Shown here one piece after another: positions 1-12,349 of a stretch of 64,000 bases of DNA; the first letter of the stretch is position 1, and each line of letters opens with the position of its first letter. The stretch spans positions 1-64,000 of the forward strand of contig ML769643.1 of assembly GCA_009733575.1 (NCBI GenBank), written 5' to 3'. Source of the DNA: Gymnopus androsaceus JB14 (lineage: Eukaryota; Basidiomycota; Agaricomycetes; Agaricales; Omphalotaceae). The position numbers and the translations under genes were made by a program. Below the pieces are notes generated by a model. That model worked only from the letters and a program-made list of their open reading frames with translations, had not been told where the DNA came from and made no database searches.

Positions 1-95
1 GTAGAAGAGCGAACGAAAGATACTTACAGCCGCAGGGGACCAGATGCCCCTTAAGAAAGTGGTGCAGAGCTAGTGCCAAGGGATTGCTGGTCACT

Positions 96-706
96 CATCA
101 GCAAAACCTGTATTTTGGGATTTTTCTCCCACAGCACTGCCAGAGCGTCTATAAATTTCCCAGCGCTTCCAGCGCTGGAAAGTGCTGGCAAGAGATGCTT
201 TGATACTGGCCAGCATTGGCAAGAGATACTTTGACACTGGCCAGCGCTGCTACCGCTGGTACTTTTAACTCTCAAAACCCAACTTGGACTAGTAATAAAA
301 GGACAGTAAACTACCATTACTACTTGTATGAACAAGGGTTGCTTTCTTGAATGCATAGAACATTTCTTTGTCCCAATACTTGTTAAAAAATCATCGGAAA
401 TGTGAGATTATAACAAAAGATGGATTTGCTTTTGCTCCATGCCTTGCATTAACATCCACCATAGCTCGGAATTGTGACGCTCAGTATAACTACGTAAATA
501 TATAGACTGCCACCGGCCTATCGCCGAATAGATAACAGCATGACTCCAGTGTCTGACAGCGCTGGACAGTGCCGCACAGTGCTTGCCGGCGTTATAAGCG
601 CCCCCTCCAGCATCGGCCGGACCATCTGGGTGCTGGGACGCTGGAGCGCTGGGAGCTCTGGACAGTTCGCTCAAGCACTGCCCACATCATACAGGTTTTG
701 CTGATG
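96..706. mobile_element. TIR element of the CATCAGC family, copy 1 (611 bp)
   Basis: The two ends are an 18-bp perfect inverted repeat beginning CATCAGCAAAACCTGTAT. The element is flanked by CT on both sides (94-95 and 707-708), read as a 2-bp target duplication. The interior is GC-rich and made of short repeats around CAGCGCTGG and AGTGCTGGC, partly palindromic. No protein-coding capacity was recognised, so it looks non-autonomous. Six other copies with the same terminus lie in this window. The superfamily is not established. Confidence 0.85.
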
Positions 707-739
707 CTGGTCAAATTTCTGAAATCCGATTAGCCTTTA

Positions 740-1213
740 CTTGGTGTGCGAAAAAGTAACCGGATTTTTATTTTTGGCCTGTATAATTGCACCTCCCACA
801 GCTTTTTGTCAGCCTGAAACTATTGTGGCAGACTCATGTATAATCTACTTTATCCTGGTACTCACCTGGAGCCTCAGTTTGCACTGTGTTAATCTCTATA
901 TCAGGTTCATTTTGGCAGGAAAATAGCCAATTTTGGTGTTTTTCAGAAGTTGAGGACAATTTTACAAGGTAGAATGTATATACTATATACATTCTACCTT
1001 GTAAAATTGCCTAGTATATACATTCTACCTTGTAAAATTGCCCTCAACTTCTGAAAAACACCAAAATTGGCTATTTTCTGGCTTGGTGTTGGTACAGAGG
1101 TTGGAGAGGACATCTCAAAGTGTTGAATGGACACCTTTGACCCAGCACAATATGGCATTTCACTGAGGTGACTGTCTGTAAGTAAAAATCCGGTTACTTT
1201 TTTGCACACCAAG
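740..1213. mobile_element. TA-flanked foldback MITE (Tc1/mariner-like)
   Basis: The termini form an inverted repeat of about 33 bp starting CTTGGTGTGC, with TA on each side (738-739 and 1214-1215), as expected for Tc1/mariner-type insertion. Inside lies a second, longer inverted repeat (about 915-1086), so the transcript could fold into a long hairpin. One arm's tip, around the TATATACATTC motif, is present in an extra copy at 1013-1040. No transposase was seen. Confidence 0.8.
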
Positions 1214-1873
1214 TATAGATCTATCTATTCTGTATAAGGCACACTCAATGCTTTTGTCAAGAACCCTCACTTCATTCAGGCCACGTCGGAATTCGTTAGT
1301 CAACTTCCGAAAGTCTAGCAAATTCCGTTCGACACAAACCCTAGAGCCAAGTTTATATTGCGCAGGAGATGTGATTGACCACCGTCAATCATCCGCCTTT
1401 CATATCCAATGAATGATGCTAACCTTCTACGCTGGTATCTCGGACGTTTTCAAGAAGATAATGGAAATTGTGGTTCGAAAGTGATTACAGTAAATATGGT
1501 GTTTCTCCGCAAGTATTTTTGAGGATACTGACAGACCGACTCTTCCCCTTGCCATCTCTTAGACAAAGCCTTCCTTTTCACCCCCAAATTCAAATTCCGC
1601 CTTGATGACAGAACGTCGCTACAGCGGCACGCGAGGTCTTATCAAAACTTATCGAAAATCTAATCACCAAATTTCTTCCTTTGCTTTCTTCTTGGTTGAT
1701 AGGCCGGGAAAGCAAAATAAATTTAGTCGTTGAGTGGAAAATCCTTTATCTATGTCTGGAAGTTTCAGAGCTAACGGCGAACGCGAAGAGAGACATTAGG
1801 CGCTCAAAGAGCGCTGGTTCACGCCACAACTGCCTTATTTAGTCAACAAGGCAGGCCGACTCCTCTTCGCTCG

Positions 1874-2370
1874 ATGTCTGAAGGACCTCAGACAGATGTA
1901 TCTCGACCCTTCGCTCTCCCCAAAGCGACCCTTCTGCAAATAAACATTACTCAAGCACCTGTTGACCAAACAGTCAAACTACGACGAATATTTCGAGAAG
2001 AATGGAACAAAAAGGTTGATTTGGAAGTGGAAACTCTTGTCGACGGCATGGTTGATTTAGTGGGCTTGGCTTGAAAATTGAAATAAAGATTAACGATAAA
2101 GACAAGTTTTAGAGGAATCTTTCCAAGCTCGTGCAGAATTAATGGTATGTCGACTGTTGCTCTCTTTTTGATTTGACCTTGTTACGCTTTCCACAACTCA
2201 GGTCTGAGCCGCCAATACCCTTTTCGCGATCACCCATTCATATGAAATTGTTGTTCCCGCGCAGAGCTGAAGATTGTGCTGGAGCAAAAAGAAAAGGCAA
2301 AAAAGCAGATTGTAATCTTGCTCGATGAAATTCGAATTAGGCTTCGATGGTTCTTTTCCGGGGACAATCG
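1874..2370 (+). pseudogene. MED22: Mediator subunit 22 (MED22/Surf5) pseudogene
   Basis: The first reading frame (1874-2074) gives a 66-residue start with the segment EEWNKKVDLEVETLVDGMV, which fits the MED22 core pattern. After a frame change the DKDKF and EESFQARAEL stretches follow. An intron with donor GTATGT (2145-2201) leads to an exon reading V-stop-AANTLFAITHS, matching the MED22 segment normally read as VRAAN..ITHS. A C-terminal block with AELKIVLEQKEKAKK closes the match. At least one frameshift and one TGA where an Arg codon is expected make it non-functional. MED22 is a head-module subunit of Mediator, the RNA polymerase II coactivator; an intact copy is presumably elsewhere. The assignment rests on motif recall, not on a search. 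Confidence 0.65.
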
Positions 2371-2823
2371 CGGTAAGAGATGCTAGCTTTGATATGGAGG
2401 ATATACGAGTATGCTCATTCTAGGGTGGCATGCTGACACGTACTAATTGGCTTCAATAGCCGGTTTCCGAGACCTACTGGATGTGTTACTTTTCTCAGCC
2501 AGTGGCTGATCATCGGTATAATGGCCGTATGCATTGTGCAATTCGTTAATAATTGCTTCATTCTAAATCCCATCCGTTCCTATCCTGGCCGTGCTGTGTA
2601 TCAGTTGAATTCAGTCCTTAAATTGCTTCAATTCATTGAAGTACCTAGAACGCTCTGCATGATCTGAATACAAAGCCACCTCCTTTTCACTTTCACATAC
2701 ATTGATCAAACCATTCCACGTAACGTAAAGCATGACCGACAACATTGCTTCCATCTGAAGGTTCATCGTCCACCTGCTTTGTTGCTTCATATCGCACCGG
2801 TCCTCTTTAGCTTTCTTTCCGAG

Positions 2824-2830
2824 TATATAA
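2824..2830 (+). promoter_or_regulatory. TATA box of the adenylate-forming reductase
   Basis: TATATAA lies 40-47 bp upstream of the ATG at 2871, in a pyrimidine-rich stretch. This spacing suits a short fungal 5' UTR. Confidence 0.55.
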
Positions 2831-2870
2831 GGTCGGCTTCCCAGTTCTCTGCTAACACATAAAGCTCACA

Positions 2871-5800
2871 ATGCCTTCAGTAACATATCCAAGCCTCGAG
2901 TTGAACTCACAACTCAACCTGCCTGATATTCTCGACTTTAATCTCACCAATAACCCAACCCATCCCATCTTTGTGTTCCCAAACGATGCATCGCCTGGTA
3001 CACTCACCGAAATCTCTATGCTGGAGTATGTCCGAGCTTGTCATCGTGCTGGGAATGCTGTCCGCAGTAGCACTCAACCAGGCGATGTTATCGCCGTAAT
3101 TGCAAACCTTGATAGCATCGTTTATTCAGCCTTGGTTGTAGGAATGATGAAAGCTGGTCTGGTGGTAAGGTGCTTTTTTCGCTGTTTTCAAGCACTGAGC
3201 TCATTGCCCCTTTAGCCGTTCCCTATATCACCGAGAAACTCGCCTGCTGCACTTTACCATCTCCTTCGTAGCACTTCAGCTCGCAAGTTAGTCACTACAC
3301 AAGCTACCTTGACAGGTGCTCTTGAGGGACTTCGAGCCGAGCTCAAGGCGGCTGACCCAAACTACAAGTTTGATCCGAGTAGGATTATAGAAGCGCCCTC
3401 TCTCCAGGATATGTTCCCGCATCTTGGCAAAGAGACTGCAAGCGACCCTTTCACAGCCTATTCCTGACACGTTCTCACCAAAAGACTCGGACATCGCCAT
3501 ATATCTACATTCCTCAGGCTCGACTGGACTTCCGAAACCTATTGCCTTCACACATAATATTGTGAAGGATGATACTGCTCTCGGTAAGTGTTTATAGCAT
3601 ATTCATCGCTTTGATTGTTATGCTCACACTTTCTTCATAGCTTTTCTCCCTGAGGTCCGTGACCTTCAAACGAAAACATCCTTTATCGCCGGGGCGCCTG
3701 GTCTGCCAACCTTCCACATGATGGGCTTCTTCACCCACATCATTGTCCCACTCTATGGACCCATCACTACTGCAGTGTTTGCTCCAGTTGTCACGAAGCC
3801 CGACGCTGTGCCCACATTGGGCACTCCGGAAACTGTCATTGAGTGTGCTAAGGCTACCAAGTGTCACTCCTTGACGGCGCTTCCTACCTTCTTACACAGT
3901 TGGTCGCATATCGCAGGACGCCTGTAGATTTTTTGAAAACTATTCAGTTCGTGGTAAGCTGCCTATTTGCTTCGTGTTAGATCTCTTTACCGATTTTCAA
4001 TGCAGAGTTATGGCGGAGGCCCTCTTGCACATGCGATAGGCGAGAACCTCATCTCTCGTGGTGTTGTTGTCAATACAACTTATGGAGGTAAGTATTTCTA
4101 TCCTTCTTCGAATCTTCTTATCTATCGTCAAAACAAGGGACCGAATTTGGCGGTAAGTAACTTTCCATCCTTCTCCGAGTTTTATCTATCTGTTTTTCTG
4201 ACCCCATTCTGCAGTCATAACGAAGTTGCGTTTTGATCCTGAGACATGGATGTACCTTGAGTTTGCCGACTTGGCGAAAGTCAGATGGGCTCCTCAGGGA
4301 GACGGGACTTTCGAAGCTCAGCTTCTGGTAAGTTTACTTTCACTAAACCTGGGTGTATTTTCATACGAATCTGTATTGTAGGAGACAGAGCGGCACCACC
4401 TGGCTGTTCAAAATCTACCTGATGTGAAAGGGTGGGCTATTCTTCGTCGTACAATGATGTTCTACTCCTAAACGTTTCTGTTCTATCAGTTACGCTACAT
4501 CAGATATCTTTGAACCTCATCCGACTATCCCCAATTTATGGAAGATGTGAGCTCTCCCTATTTAATATACATTCCGATTTGGTGCTTAAATCTCACCAGT
4601 GTCGGTCGGCTCGATGATGTGATCATACATAGCTCGGGAGAGAAGGTATGCATTTTTCTTTCTCTAAGATCGTTACACTAATGAGAGAAGACGGTACCAG
4701 CGCCGATGGAGGCAATCATCACTGCTAGTCCTCTGTAAGATTCATCAGACCACTATCACCCGTATAGTATATGAATCTCATGATTGCTTCCAGAGTTCAA
4801 GGAGCAGTCATGTTTGGAAGACAGCGTGACCAGTCTGGTATTCTTATCGAGCTCTCGCCTCCCCATGAAGCTCATGCAACTGACGACGAGGCTCAAATCT
4901 CCAAACTTCGGAACTTGATTTGGTGTGTTTTTCTGCGATAGAAAGTGCTGTTAAAACGCCATTCTTATGCCTGTACCAGGCCCGTGGTGGAGGAAGCCGA
5001 CAAAATTGCGCCTGCTTTTAGCAGAATCTACAAGGAGATGATACTTTTCGCAACTTCTGAAAAGCCTCTTCCCCGTGTCGGTAAAGGCACGGTGGCCAGG
5101 AAAGCTGCGATTGCGTTATATGCCCCGGAAATCGATAAATTGTAGGTATTGTTCACGTCTCCAAAGTGCTGATACGATTATCTTTTCATGTTCAGGTACG
5201 ATACAGTTGCTTCGAATGTGGGCGCAGAGGCAGTAGAACCACCCAAAACTTGGAAGCAAGAAGATCTACAGTCGTGGCTCGGTACCCACATCACTGACCT
5301 CCTCTCTGGAAAAGCTATCAATCCTACCGTCGATCTTTTTGAGCAAGGATTTGACAGGTACACTGCTCCTTCCCTTCTCTAATAAAGCCACTGCTTATCA
5401 TTCTTGTATGTAGTCTTTCCGCCACCATCCTGCGACTTCGCATAGTCAGTGCTTTGCGCAAGTCCGATAGCCCTGCCATAGCCGCCACTGCCAAAGATAT
5501 AAATCAAGCCCTGGTGTATAGTCACCCCACCGTCGAACTGCTTGCCCGATGTATCGCGGGCCTCATTTCCAACCCAAACGAAGAAAGCCGTCAGAAGAGT
5601 CATGAACAAGCTATGGAAGAGATGATCGAGAAGTATTCTCGAGGCTTGGATGCTCCAATTCCCCAGGCAGCTGGCGACGTAGTATCCGGTGAACACAGGC
5701 AAGAATACGTGTTATTGACAGGCTCGACTGGGAATCTCGGTGCTCAGATGCTAGCTTCGCTTCTTTCAAAGGATAACGTGCACCGTGTCTATGCACTCAA

Positions 5801-7064
5801 CAGACCGTCGACCAAAGCGTCGATGAAAGATCGGCATCGTGAACGGTTTGAGGACAAGGCTCTTGATATCTCGCTTCTCGAGTCTCCCAAATTAGTGTTC
5901 CTCGAAGGTGAAACTGTTCACGAGGACCTTGGGCTTTCGCAAGAAAGGTTAAACGATGTAAGTTAAAACTTCCTTGGTTCACAGCTCGACTCTTAATCAA
6001 ATTTCTTAGCTCCGAGAAAACCTGACGATGATAATCCATAACGCCTGGAGGCTTGATTTCAATCTCACACTGGCATCGTTCGAACCGCATATCAAGGGGG
6101 CGCGTATACTCATGGACCTTGCACGATCTTGCCGCCATGCATCGTCTGTTCGTTATCTTTTCACGTCGTCTATCGGTTCCACGCAAGGTTGGGATGCGCG
6201 TTCGAGAGGATCGTACCCGGAAAAAGTAGTTATGGATGCCAAGTACGCGGTGGGAGGTGGATATGGCGAGAGTAAATATGTCACTGAACGGGTACGTATC
6301 AGCTATGTATCAAAACACTATAATACTAATGCCTGGGCAGATTTTGGCGAAGAGTGGACTCCAAGCAACATCGTTCCGTATCGGTCAAGTTACAGGCGGA
6401 GCACCCAACGGTGCATGGGCAACGACTGATTGGGTCCCAATCCTTGTTAAAACCTCGCTCAGTATCGGGATGCTCCCAAATGCCATTGGGGTACGTGTTT
6501 ACTACTATTCATGTTGGGAGCGCGTCTGATTCGTGCCAAAGGTTGTTTCTTGGGTACCTATGGATGCGGTATCTGACGCTTTGCTTGATGTTGGCTTCAG
6601 TGCAGAACGTCCGCCTATTGCAGTAAACGTTGTGCATCCTCGATCGGTGCCCTGGACGGCGGTGATGCAGAAGCTCCGAACGATTCTCATTCGAGAAAAG
6701 CAGCTCTCCTCAGATGCCCTACGAATCGTTCCCTATAAGCAATGGCTTGCTAAAGTTGAAGACTATGCTAAGGCTCCATCTGAAGAGGACTTGAAGAATC
6801 TGGTAAGTGCCTTTCCCGTTTCGAAGATTGCGCTAATACATGTGGGTCTAGCCGGGTATCAAACTGGTGGACTTCTACAGAGCCCAGGTATCTGTTGACG
6901 AGTCATTGAGGAAGGATGGACTGGAGAAAGCAGAGAGCGCTGGTCTAACTCCGTTAACCACGAAGAATGCGGAGAGGTTGAGCGAGAGAATGAGGAACCT
7001 CGAGCCACTAGATGAGCCTGTAATTGAAAAGTGGGTCAAATATTGGATAGCCGCTGGGTTCTAG
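2871..7064 (+). pseudogene. NRPS-like adenylate-forming reductase (A-T-R), frameshifted
   Basis: The domain order is adenylation, thiolation, reductase, as in fungal NRPS-like carboxylic acid reductases, which activate an acid with ATP, load it on a phosphopantetheine arm and release it reductively as aldehyde or alcohol. Adenylation motifs seen are YLHSSGSTGLPKP (about 3510), YGGGPL (about 4013), an intron-split YGGTEFG and VGRLDDVIIHSSGEK. The thiolation motif DLFEQGFDS has its serine codon split by the intron 5358-5413. The reductase has a Rossmann TGSTGNLG (about 5718) and a GYGESK catalytic motif (about 6262). About a dozen short introns were inferred. Exon 1 is 2871-3164 and exon 2 starts at 3216. 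Two single-base frame changes lie inside exons, near 3465 and 3888, and neither can be removed by an intron. Otherwise the product would be about 1,050 residues. The substrate cannot be read from the sequence. The frame changes could be assembly errors. Confidence 0.85.
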
Positions 7065-7416
7065 TTTGGCGTCATTTCATCGTATCTTTTGTGCTACAAG
7101 GAAAAGAACGCTTTCCCAATTCCTTGTTACATTCCTTGTTACGATAGGTAGATTTCAAGCTTGGGTTAGTAAAAATACACCAGCATTATTACCAGGCTAT
7201 GAGATGGATTAACCTTTTGATATCGAAAATGGCTCGATATGAGCTCCGTGCAGAGAACCTAATAATCTCATGCAATTCCAGATAATCTCATGACCGCGAA
7301 TGCTGAACGTACATTATAACAACACGAGTTTATAAGGCCTTATATTTGACCATCATCATAATGACCATTATTTAACCAGCAGACCGTACTTTTGCGCTCT
7401 TCCTCACAGACAAATT
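7065..7416. other. Convergent 3' intergenic region
   Basis: This is the 352-bp gap between the stop codons of the reductase (+) and the NCS1 permease (-). It is AT-rich, with no conserved reading frame, and presumably holds the 3' UTRs and polyadenylation signals of both genes. Confidence 0.5.
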
Positions 7417-9648
7417 TTAGCGTCCTGTGAGGCGGATCTCCAGCCAACGCAATGGAGGATATGATACAGCAGCGAATGCCGCTGCAAGCTACACAGGGGT
7501 TTAGGAAGGTAAATGGTGCAAATTGGCCAGACATACCTCAAATCCAAGATCACCACCAAATAATGGATTTCCTGCGAGTAAACCTAATGGTCCAATGTAC
7601 CATACCTGATACCAAGTTAATCGGGTGCATGAGTGGATCATGGAGAATGTCGAACCTCAGCCATTCCCACCACCGCGCCTGCGACACCACAGCATCCAGC
7701 AAGAATACCTGCTACACCAAGAGGAAGTCTGCCAGAGCGATTGTAAGGAACGTCACAAGATAATATTCACCGACCACGTACTTCGAAGGGGAATCCCAGT
7801 CATCCAGGTTATACCCTCCGAGAATACCATCCTTCCGCCGAAAGATAAAGTGTTCTTCGAGCGTGATAACCATGAAAAATGCCGTCCAGTAACTGAGAAT
7901 GGCTAGGAAGTTTGATAGAATTTCCGAAAAGTGTTCACGTCCAACAATCTTGGGAGAATGTCAGACTCGAGAATATTTTGGAGAAGATATGGAAGCTGCA
8001 ACTCACTCCAGCAACAGTGTAAGCAGCGAACCCAACAAGAGTCCAGAACATCCGAGGCACCATGGCAAAAGGGCGCCCTAGTGCTTGAATGGAGATACCA
8101 GTCGAGTAAGTGTTGACCATGTTGTTTGCACTACATTCTCGCATGTCAGCGCACGAGGTACAACTGAAGAATAGGAAAACGACTGACACCACCGACAAGG
8201 CCAACACGACCAGCAAGAACTTGCCGAAACCACCCCAGGGTGAAAGAACTTGCGCAATCAGGCCTCCCATGCTTCCGTCCGCGTAAGCAGCAACGTATGC
8301 AGGATCCGTAATCGTCATTAAAGCAGCGCCCAAAATGGAAATGAAGCAGACCGGGAGGTATAATCCAAAGCTGAATATCACCATAAGAACGAGACCAACT
8401 GGATACCAAAATGAAAAACGAACAATGTCATGAAAAACACAGCCCAGGCCGAAGTGTTGGCGGGTAGTTTGCAGTTGTAATCTGAGCTGATTTCAGCCTC
8501 TCCGCACTATTTTTTTGGGGTGTAAACTTACCTGCTGCAACAGGCGCCCAACCGGTGAAGGATCCAAACACGATACCTCCAAAACTCAGAACATCTCCTG
8601 CCAAGAATCTTCCTGCGGGATCTTCCAAGGCTTTTTGAGCACTGAGGTTATACCCGGCTTTACCACCTAGACCGTACAGAAAGAGCATGACGAGCAAAAT
8701 CGGGGCCCAAACATATCTCTCATAGCGGTGAAGGAGTTCGTATCCAATAAAACAAGGGATCACGCTGATGACGGCAACAATGGCGACTCCGCCTTCCAAG
8801 CTGAGCGTACCTGGGCGCACTTCGGCGAGGGTTTGGCCTCCGAGAATGACACAGGTAACGGCGAAGCCAAGTCTAGCAGAAATGGATCTGTATTAGATGA
8901 ATGCGTAGAATGTGAGATGAAGCATACTGAGTGAGAATGTTGAGGACAGAATAGATGATTCCTCCGACGTAGCCAGAACTGAATCGGGCAATAATCATCG
9001 TACGTAGACCTGTTTTGGGTCCGAGAGTTGCGATGCCTGAGGAGAAGATACCGATTAGCATAACGCGAAGCTGGATTGTGAAAGGTAAATGTACAGACCC
9101 GCCGTAAACGCTGCTCCAAGAGCTCCAAAGCAGAGAATAGTGGCGCATGCATTTCTGTCACGGAGTGAGGATAGCTAAGAGAAAAGAAGGGCAAAACTCA
9201 CCCAAAACTCAGAGTATAGAATGCCTGGGCAAGAGCTAGCAGAATAAAGGTTAAATTAGTTGTTGCAGCAGAGCGGATACCTACCTCCAATCGGAACGGT
9301 CGTCAACACGCAATTGACGCTCCTGTTCGGAATCGTTTACCATCTATTTGAAAAGGAAAAAAAAGAGCATACCACCACATGAACAAGCTAAGAAGAGCAA
9401 TCAGCTACAGTCAGAAAACCGAAAAAAATAAGTACTCACTTGTTCCAAAGCAGTTTAGGATCGCGCTCAGTCTCTAACACTCTCTCCACGCCCCGGATTT
9501 CGAGCCCATAGTCGAAAAGCTTCTCCATGACCGGAGCAAAAGCACCGAATCGTTGAGCAGCATTTCGGTTGAAGTTCTGCTCGCCCACATACTCTGGTTC
9601 CTTGATTGAGGGAGAGTATCCCTTTTCCGACTCGGCTTCAGCAGACAT
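7417..9648 (-). CDS. NCS1 purine-cytosine permease (Fcy2-like)
   Basis: This is a proton-coupled plasma-membrane importer of cytosine and purines by family. The start (9648) gives MSAEAESEKGYSPS, then the typical soluble N-terminus with FNRNAAQRFGAF and a DPKLLWNK exon end. Later exons carry the LGPKTGLRTM and SGYVGGII segments, GGVAIVAVISVIP, YTVAGIVGREHFSEILSNF (across an intron), EEHFIFRR and YNLDDWDSP, all characteristic of Fcy2-type NCS1 proteins. The last exon reads LAAAFAAVSYPPLRWLEIR and ends at a TAA (7417-7419). Around nine introns are needed. Each join checked kept frame, giving roughly 500 residues with about 12 membrane segments. It converges on the reductase pseudogene and diverges from DOHH, whose ATG is 233 bp away. 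Confidence 0.88.
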
Positions 9649-9881
9649 GAGGGAGCGGGTCTAGCGGGAGGTGAACTTGACTGTTGAAGTCGGAAGATAA
9701 GGACCCAGATTTGGAGCAGTAAGGAGCATTAAATAACATTGAGTGGTAGCATGCGGTGCATCGACAGGACGGACCATACAATCCCATAATGCCCGGGCTA
9801 CTAGATGCCGATTAGTTTATTTAATTAAGGCCAGATAAGGGCGTCTAATTAGCTCTGGGCTTGAAAATTTCCTGAACGACC

Positions 9882-11151
9882 ATGGCTTCTTCCGTATCTG
9901 CTGTTCAACTTCAGGCTCTCGAAGATTCTCTATTGAACACATCTGGAAAATTCCCTCTTCACGATAGATTTAGATCTTTATTTACACTCAAGTCTCTCAA
10001 AAACGAAGCTGCCATAAAAATCATTTCAAAAGGTACCATGTCTATCATTTTCTTTCAACGTCTACTAATCGGAATCAACTAGGCTTCCAGGACTCATCTG
10101 CATTGCTTAAGCATGAGCTTGCGTACTGCTTAGGCCAAATAAAAAGCCCCTCTGCTCTCCCCGTATTGGAAACGGTGTTGCGCAACTCGTCGGAGGATCC
10201 GATGGTCAGGCATGAGGTGTGTGATGCTCAAACATCTTGACCGAGCAGTGATGATAACTGTGAAAGATATATTAGGCAGCCGAAGCTATGGGAGCTATAT
10301 CCGCCACAGACTCTATCCCAATCCTCAAAGAATATCTGTCCGATCCGAACAGATCCGTTCGTGAAACTTGCGAAATCGCGATTGCGAGAATCGAGTGGGA
10401 CAATACCGAGGAAGGTGCAAGGAATAAAGAAGCATCAAAAGATGAGAATCATATCCCGTGAGTTTAATATCTGTCTCAACCATCTCAGCCCCTAAAATTT
10501 CTCTGTCAAGATTGTACACCTCAATCGACCCTGCTCCGGCAACTTCAGGATTGCTGGTAGGTGCAGCCAATCCAGGGGAAGCTTCGCAAGCCAGCATAGA
10601 TGAACTACGAGATCAACTTCTCGACGCGAAACGGCCGCTTTTTGAACGTTACCGTGCGATGTTTGCCCTAAGAAATATCGGGTCTCCGACGGCAGTTGAT
10701 GCTCTTGCTGCAGGATTCTCCGATGACAGTGCTTTATTCAAGTGAGTCGATGACCAATGTAACTCTGATACATCGATACTCATCTGTCGTAGACATGAAA
10801 TTGCCTTTGTCTTCGGCCAACTTTTATCGCCACACTCAGTACCTTGTCTCCTCGAGGTGCTGAAGGATGGGAGCGAGTCCGATATGGTTCGTCATGAAGC
10901 CGCGGAAGCTCTCGGTGGAATTGCGACTCCAGAAGTTCTACCACATCTCAAGGAGTGGATGACCCGAGATGATTCTCCTACCGTGGTCAGAGAGAGCTGT
11001 CAGGTCGCGCTTGATATGTGGGAGGTAAGCCCCAAGTTCTGTCGTGTATTGAAAATACTGATAATAATGCGCCTTACAGTACGAGAATTCTGGAGATTTT
11101 CAGTACGCCAATGGTTTAGATAAGACTGCAACCTCGATCGCCGTTGCTTAA
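9882..11151 (+). CDS. LIA1: Deoxyhypusine hydroxylase (HEAT-repeat di-iron enzyme)
   Basis: This enzyme completes hypusine formation on translation factor eIF5A. The frame starts [14 protein letters not shown] and is built of HEAT-like repeats in two halves separated by a variable linker. The four His-Glu pairs that bind the two irons are all visible: [18 protein letters not shown] (split by an intron with donor at 10216), LFKHEIAF and [10 protein letters not shown]. The C-terminus reads [11 protein letters not shown] before TAA. Five or so short introns interrupt it, and every join checked kept frame. Length is about 320 residues, usual for the family. The stop lies 47 bp from that of the neighbouring convergent SDR copy. 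A decayed second copy lies at 49692-53150. Confidence 0.92.
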
Positions 11152-11197
11152 AATTATGCACCTATATTACTTGTATAGCTCGTGGTCAACTATTCGA

Positions 11198-12349
11198 CTA
11201 TTCGACAGTAAATCTGGTCTTAAGGAAGTCTTTGTTGACAATATCCTTCTTCCAGTCTCGTTCCACTTCTTCTAGATCCCAATTCGCTGAAACAAACCTG
11301 GTAGAGTGTGAAATGGTGCTTTTGACCGAGTCAATATCAAACTTACCTTCCAGAAAGCCAGTCAAATCTACCACTTCCGTCTGTCAATTTCAAGGCTGTC
11401 GCGGCTGGGAGTTGAAGAGTATCAACCATCATCGACTCCATTCCAGATTCCAACCCTAAGGATCCTTCGGTTTTGATTGCACCAGGATGGAGACTGAAAG
11501 ATTTAACCTCAGGATGTTCTGTATGATTTGAAGCATCAGATTCAAGAGACTAGCAATAGTAAGAATACGACTTGCCAATAGCAGCATATTCGATGAATCT
11601 GTTTACAGCAACCTTTGACACCGCGTAGGCACTCGCGAATGGTATATTGAACTGTGCCGCCATTGAAGTGACAGCGATGAAATACCCTTTACTCTTTGTG
11701 AGGTGCGGGAGGGCATAGCTTGGTAGACGATGTCATGCGAAATCATTGAGCGAATGGGAAAAAAACTCACTGTGCCACATTGTAAGTTCCTCGCAGGTTC
11801 ACTTCCATAAATTTCCACCAATCATTATACGGGTCTTGCTCAGAGAAACCTACATAAATGAAGATATTAGCCGGTGCGTATGTCTTGGTAGAATACTTAC
11901 GCTTCGTCCAGGACTACTCGCACCCGAATTTGCAACTACCACATCAAGTCGGCCGTACTTTTCAACGGCCTTCCCTATAACTTCCTCGATCGCCTTGGTG
12001 TCCGCAGTGTCTGCAGCAAGGGCTAGCACATCGGATGATGTGCGGCTTTCGGTGACGATACGATCCCTAGCCTCATCCAATGTCTTCTGCGACCTAGACA
12101 CGATAACTAGCGTCGCTCCTGCGCGAGCGTAGAAGGACGCGATGGAATAACCTATGCCTTTGGATGCTCCGACCACCACAACGATTTTTCCGCGGAACGA
12201 GGTACCAGAAAAATATGGTTCTGGGGATATTGCCTCGTATACGCTGCAACGGCGAGACGGTCAGTTCACCAGGGTTTGACTTCCCGAGAAGACACGAGTA
12301 CTCACTCGTGTCGAGCAGTCACAGGAAGGTCTTTGATTTCGAATGACAT
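11198..12349 (-). pseudogene. Short-chain dehydrogenase/reductase copy A, frameshifted
   Basis: A classical SDR with Rossmann motif VVGASKGIG, the NSG variant of the NNAG motif, and a catalytic Ser/Tyr/Lys set in the SMAAQFNIPFASAY-VSK segment. Exon 1 encodes MSFEIKDLPVTARHE. Compared with copies B and C it lacks one base at about 11910, in the exon end encoding SSPW, so the reading frame is lost before the next intron. A TATA-like TTTTATA (reverse-strand TATAAAA) at 12409-12415 sits 60 bp upstream. One intron starts with GC instead of GT. The substrate is unknown. An assembly error is the alternative explanation for the missing base. Confidence 0.8.

Noticed and set aside
3420..3480. An extra intron to explain the first reductase frame change
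   Set aside because: Available GT donors give the wrong phase or an intron that removes conserved residues.
5379..6186. Minus-strand ORFs of 107 and 129 codons in the reductase
   Set aside because: They are antisense to well-supported thiolation and reductase exons.
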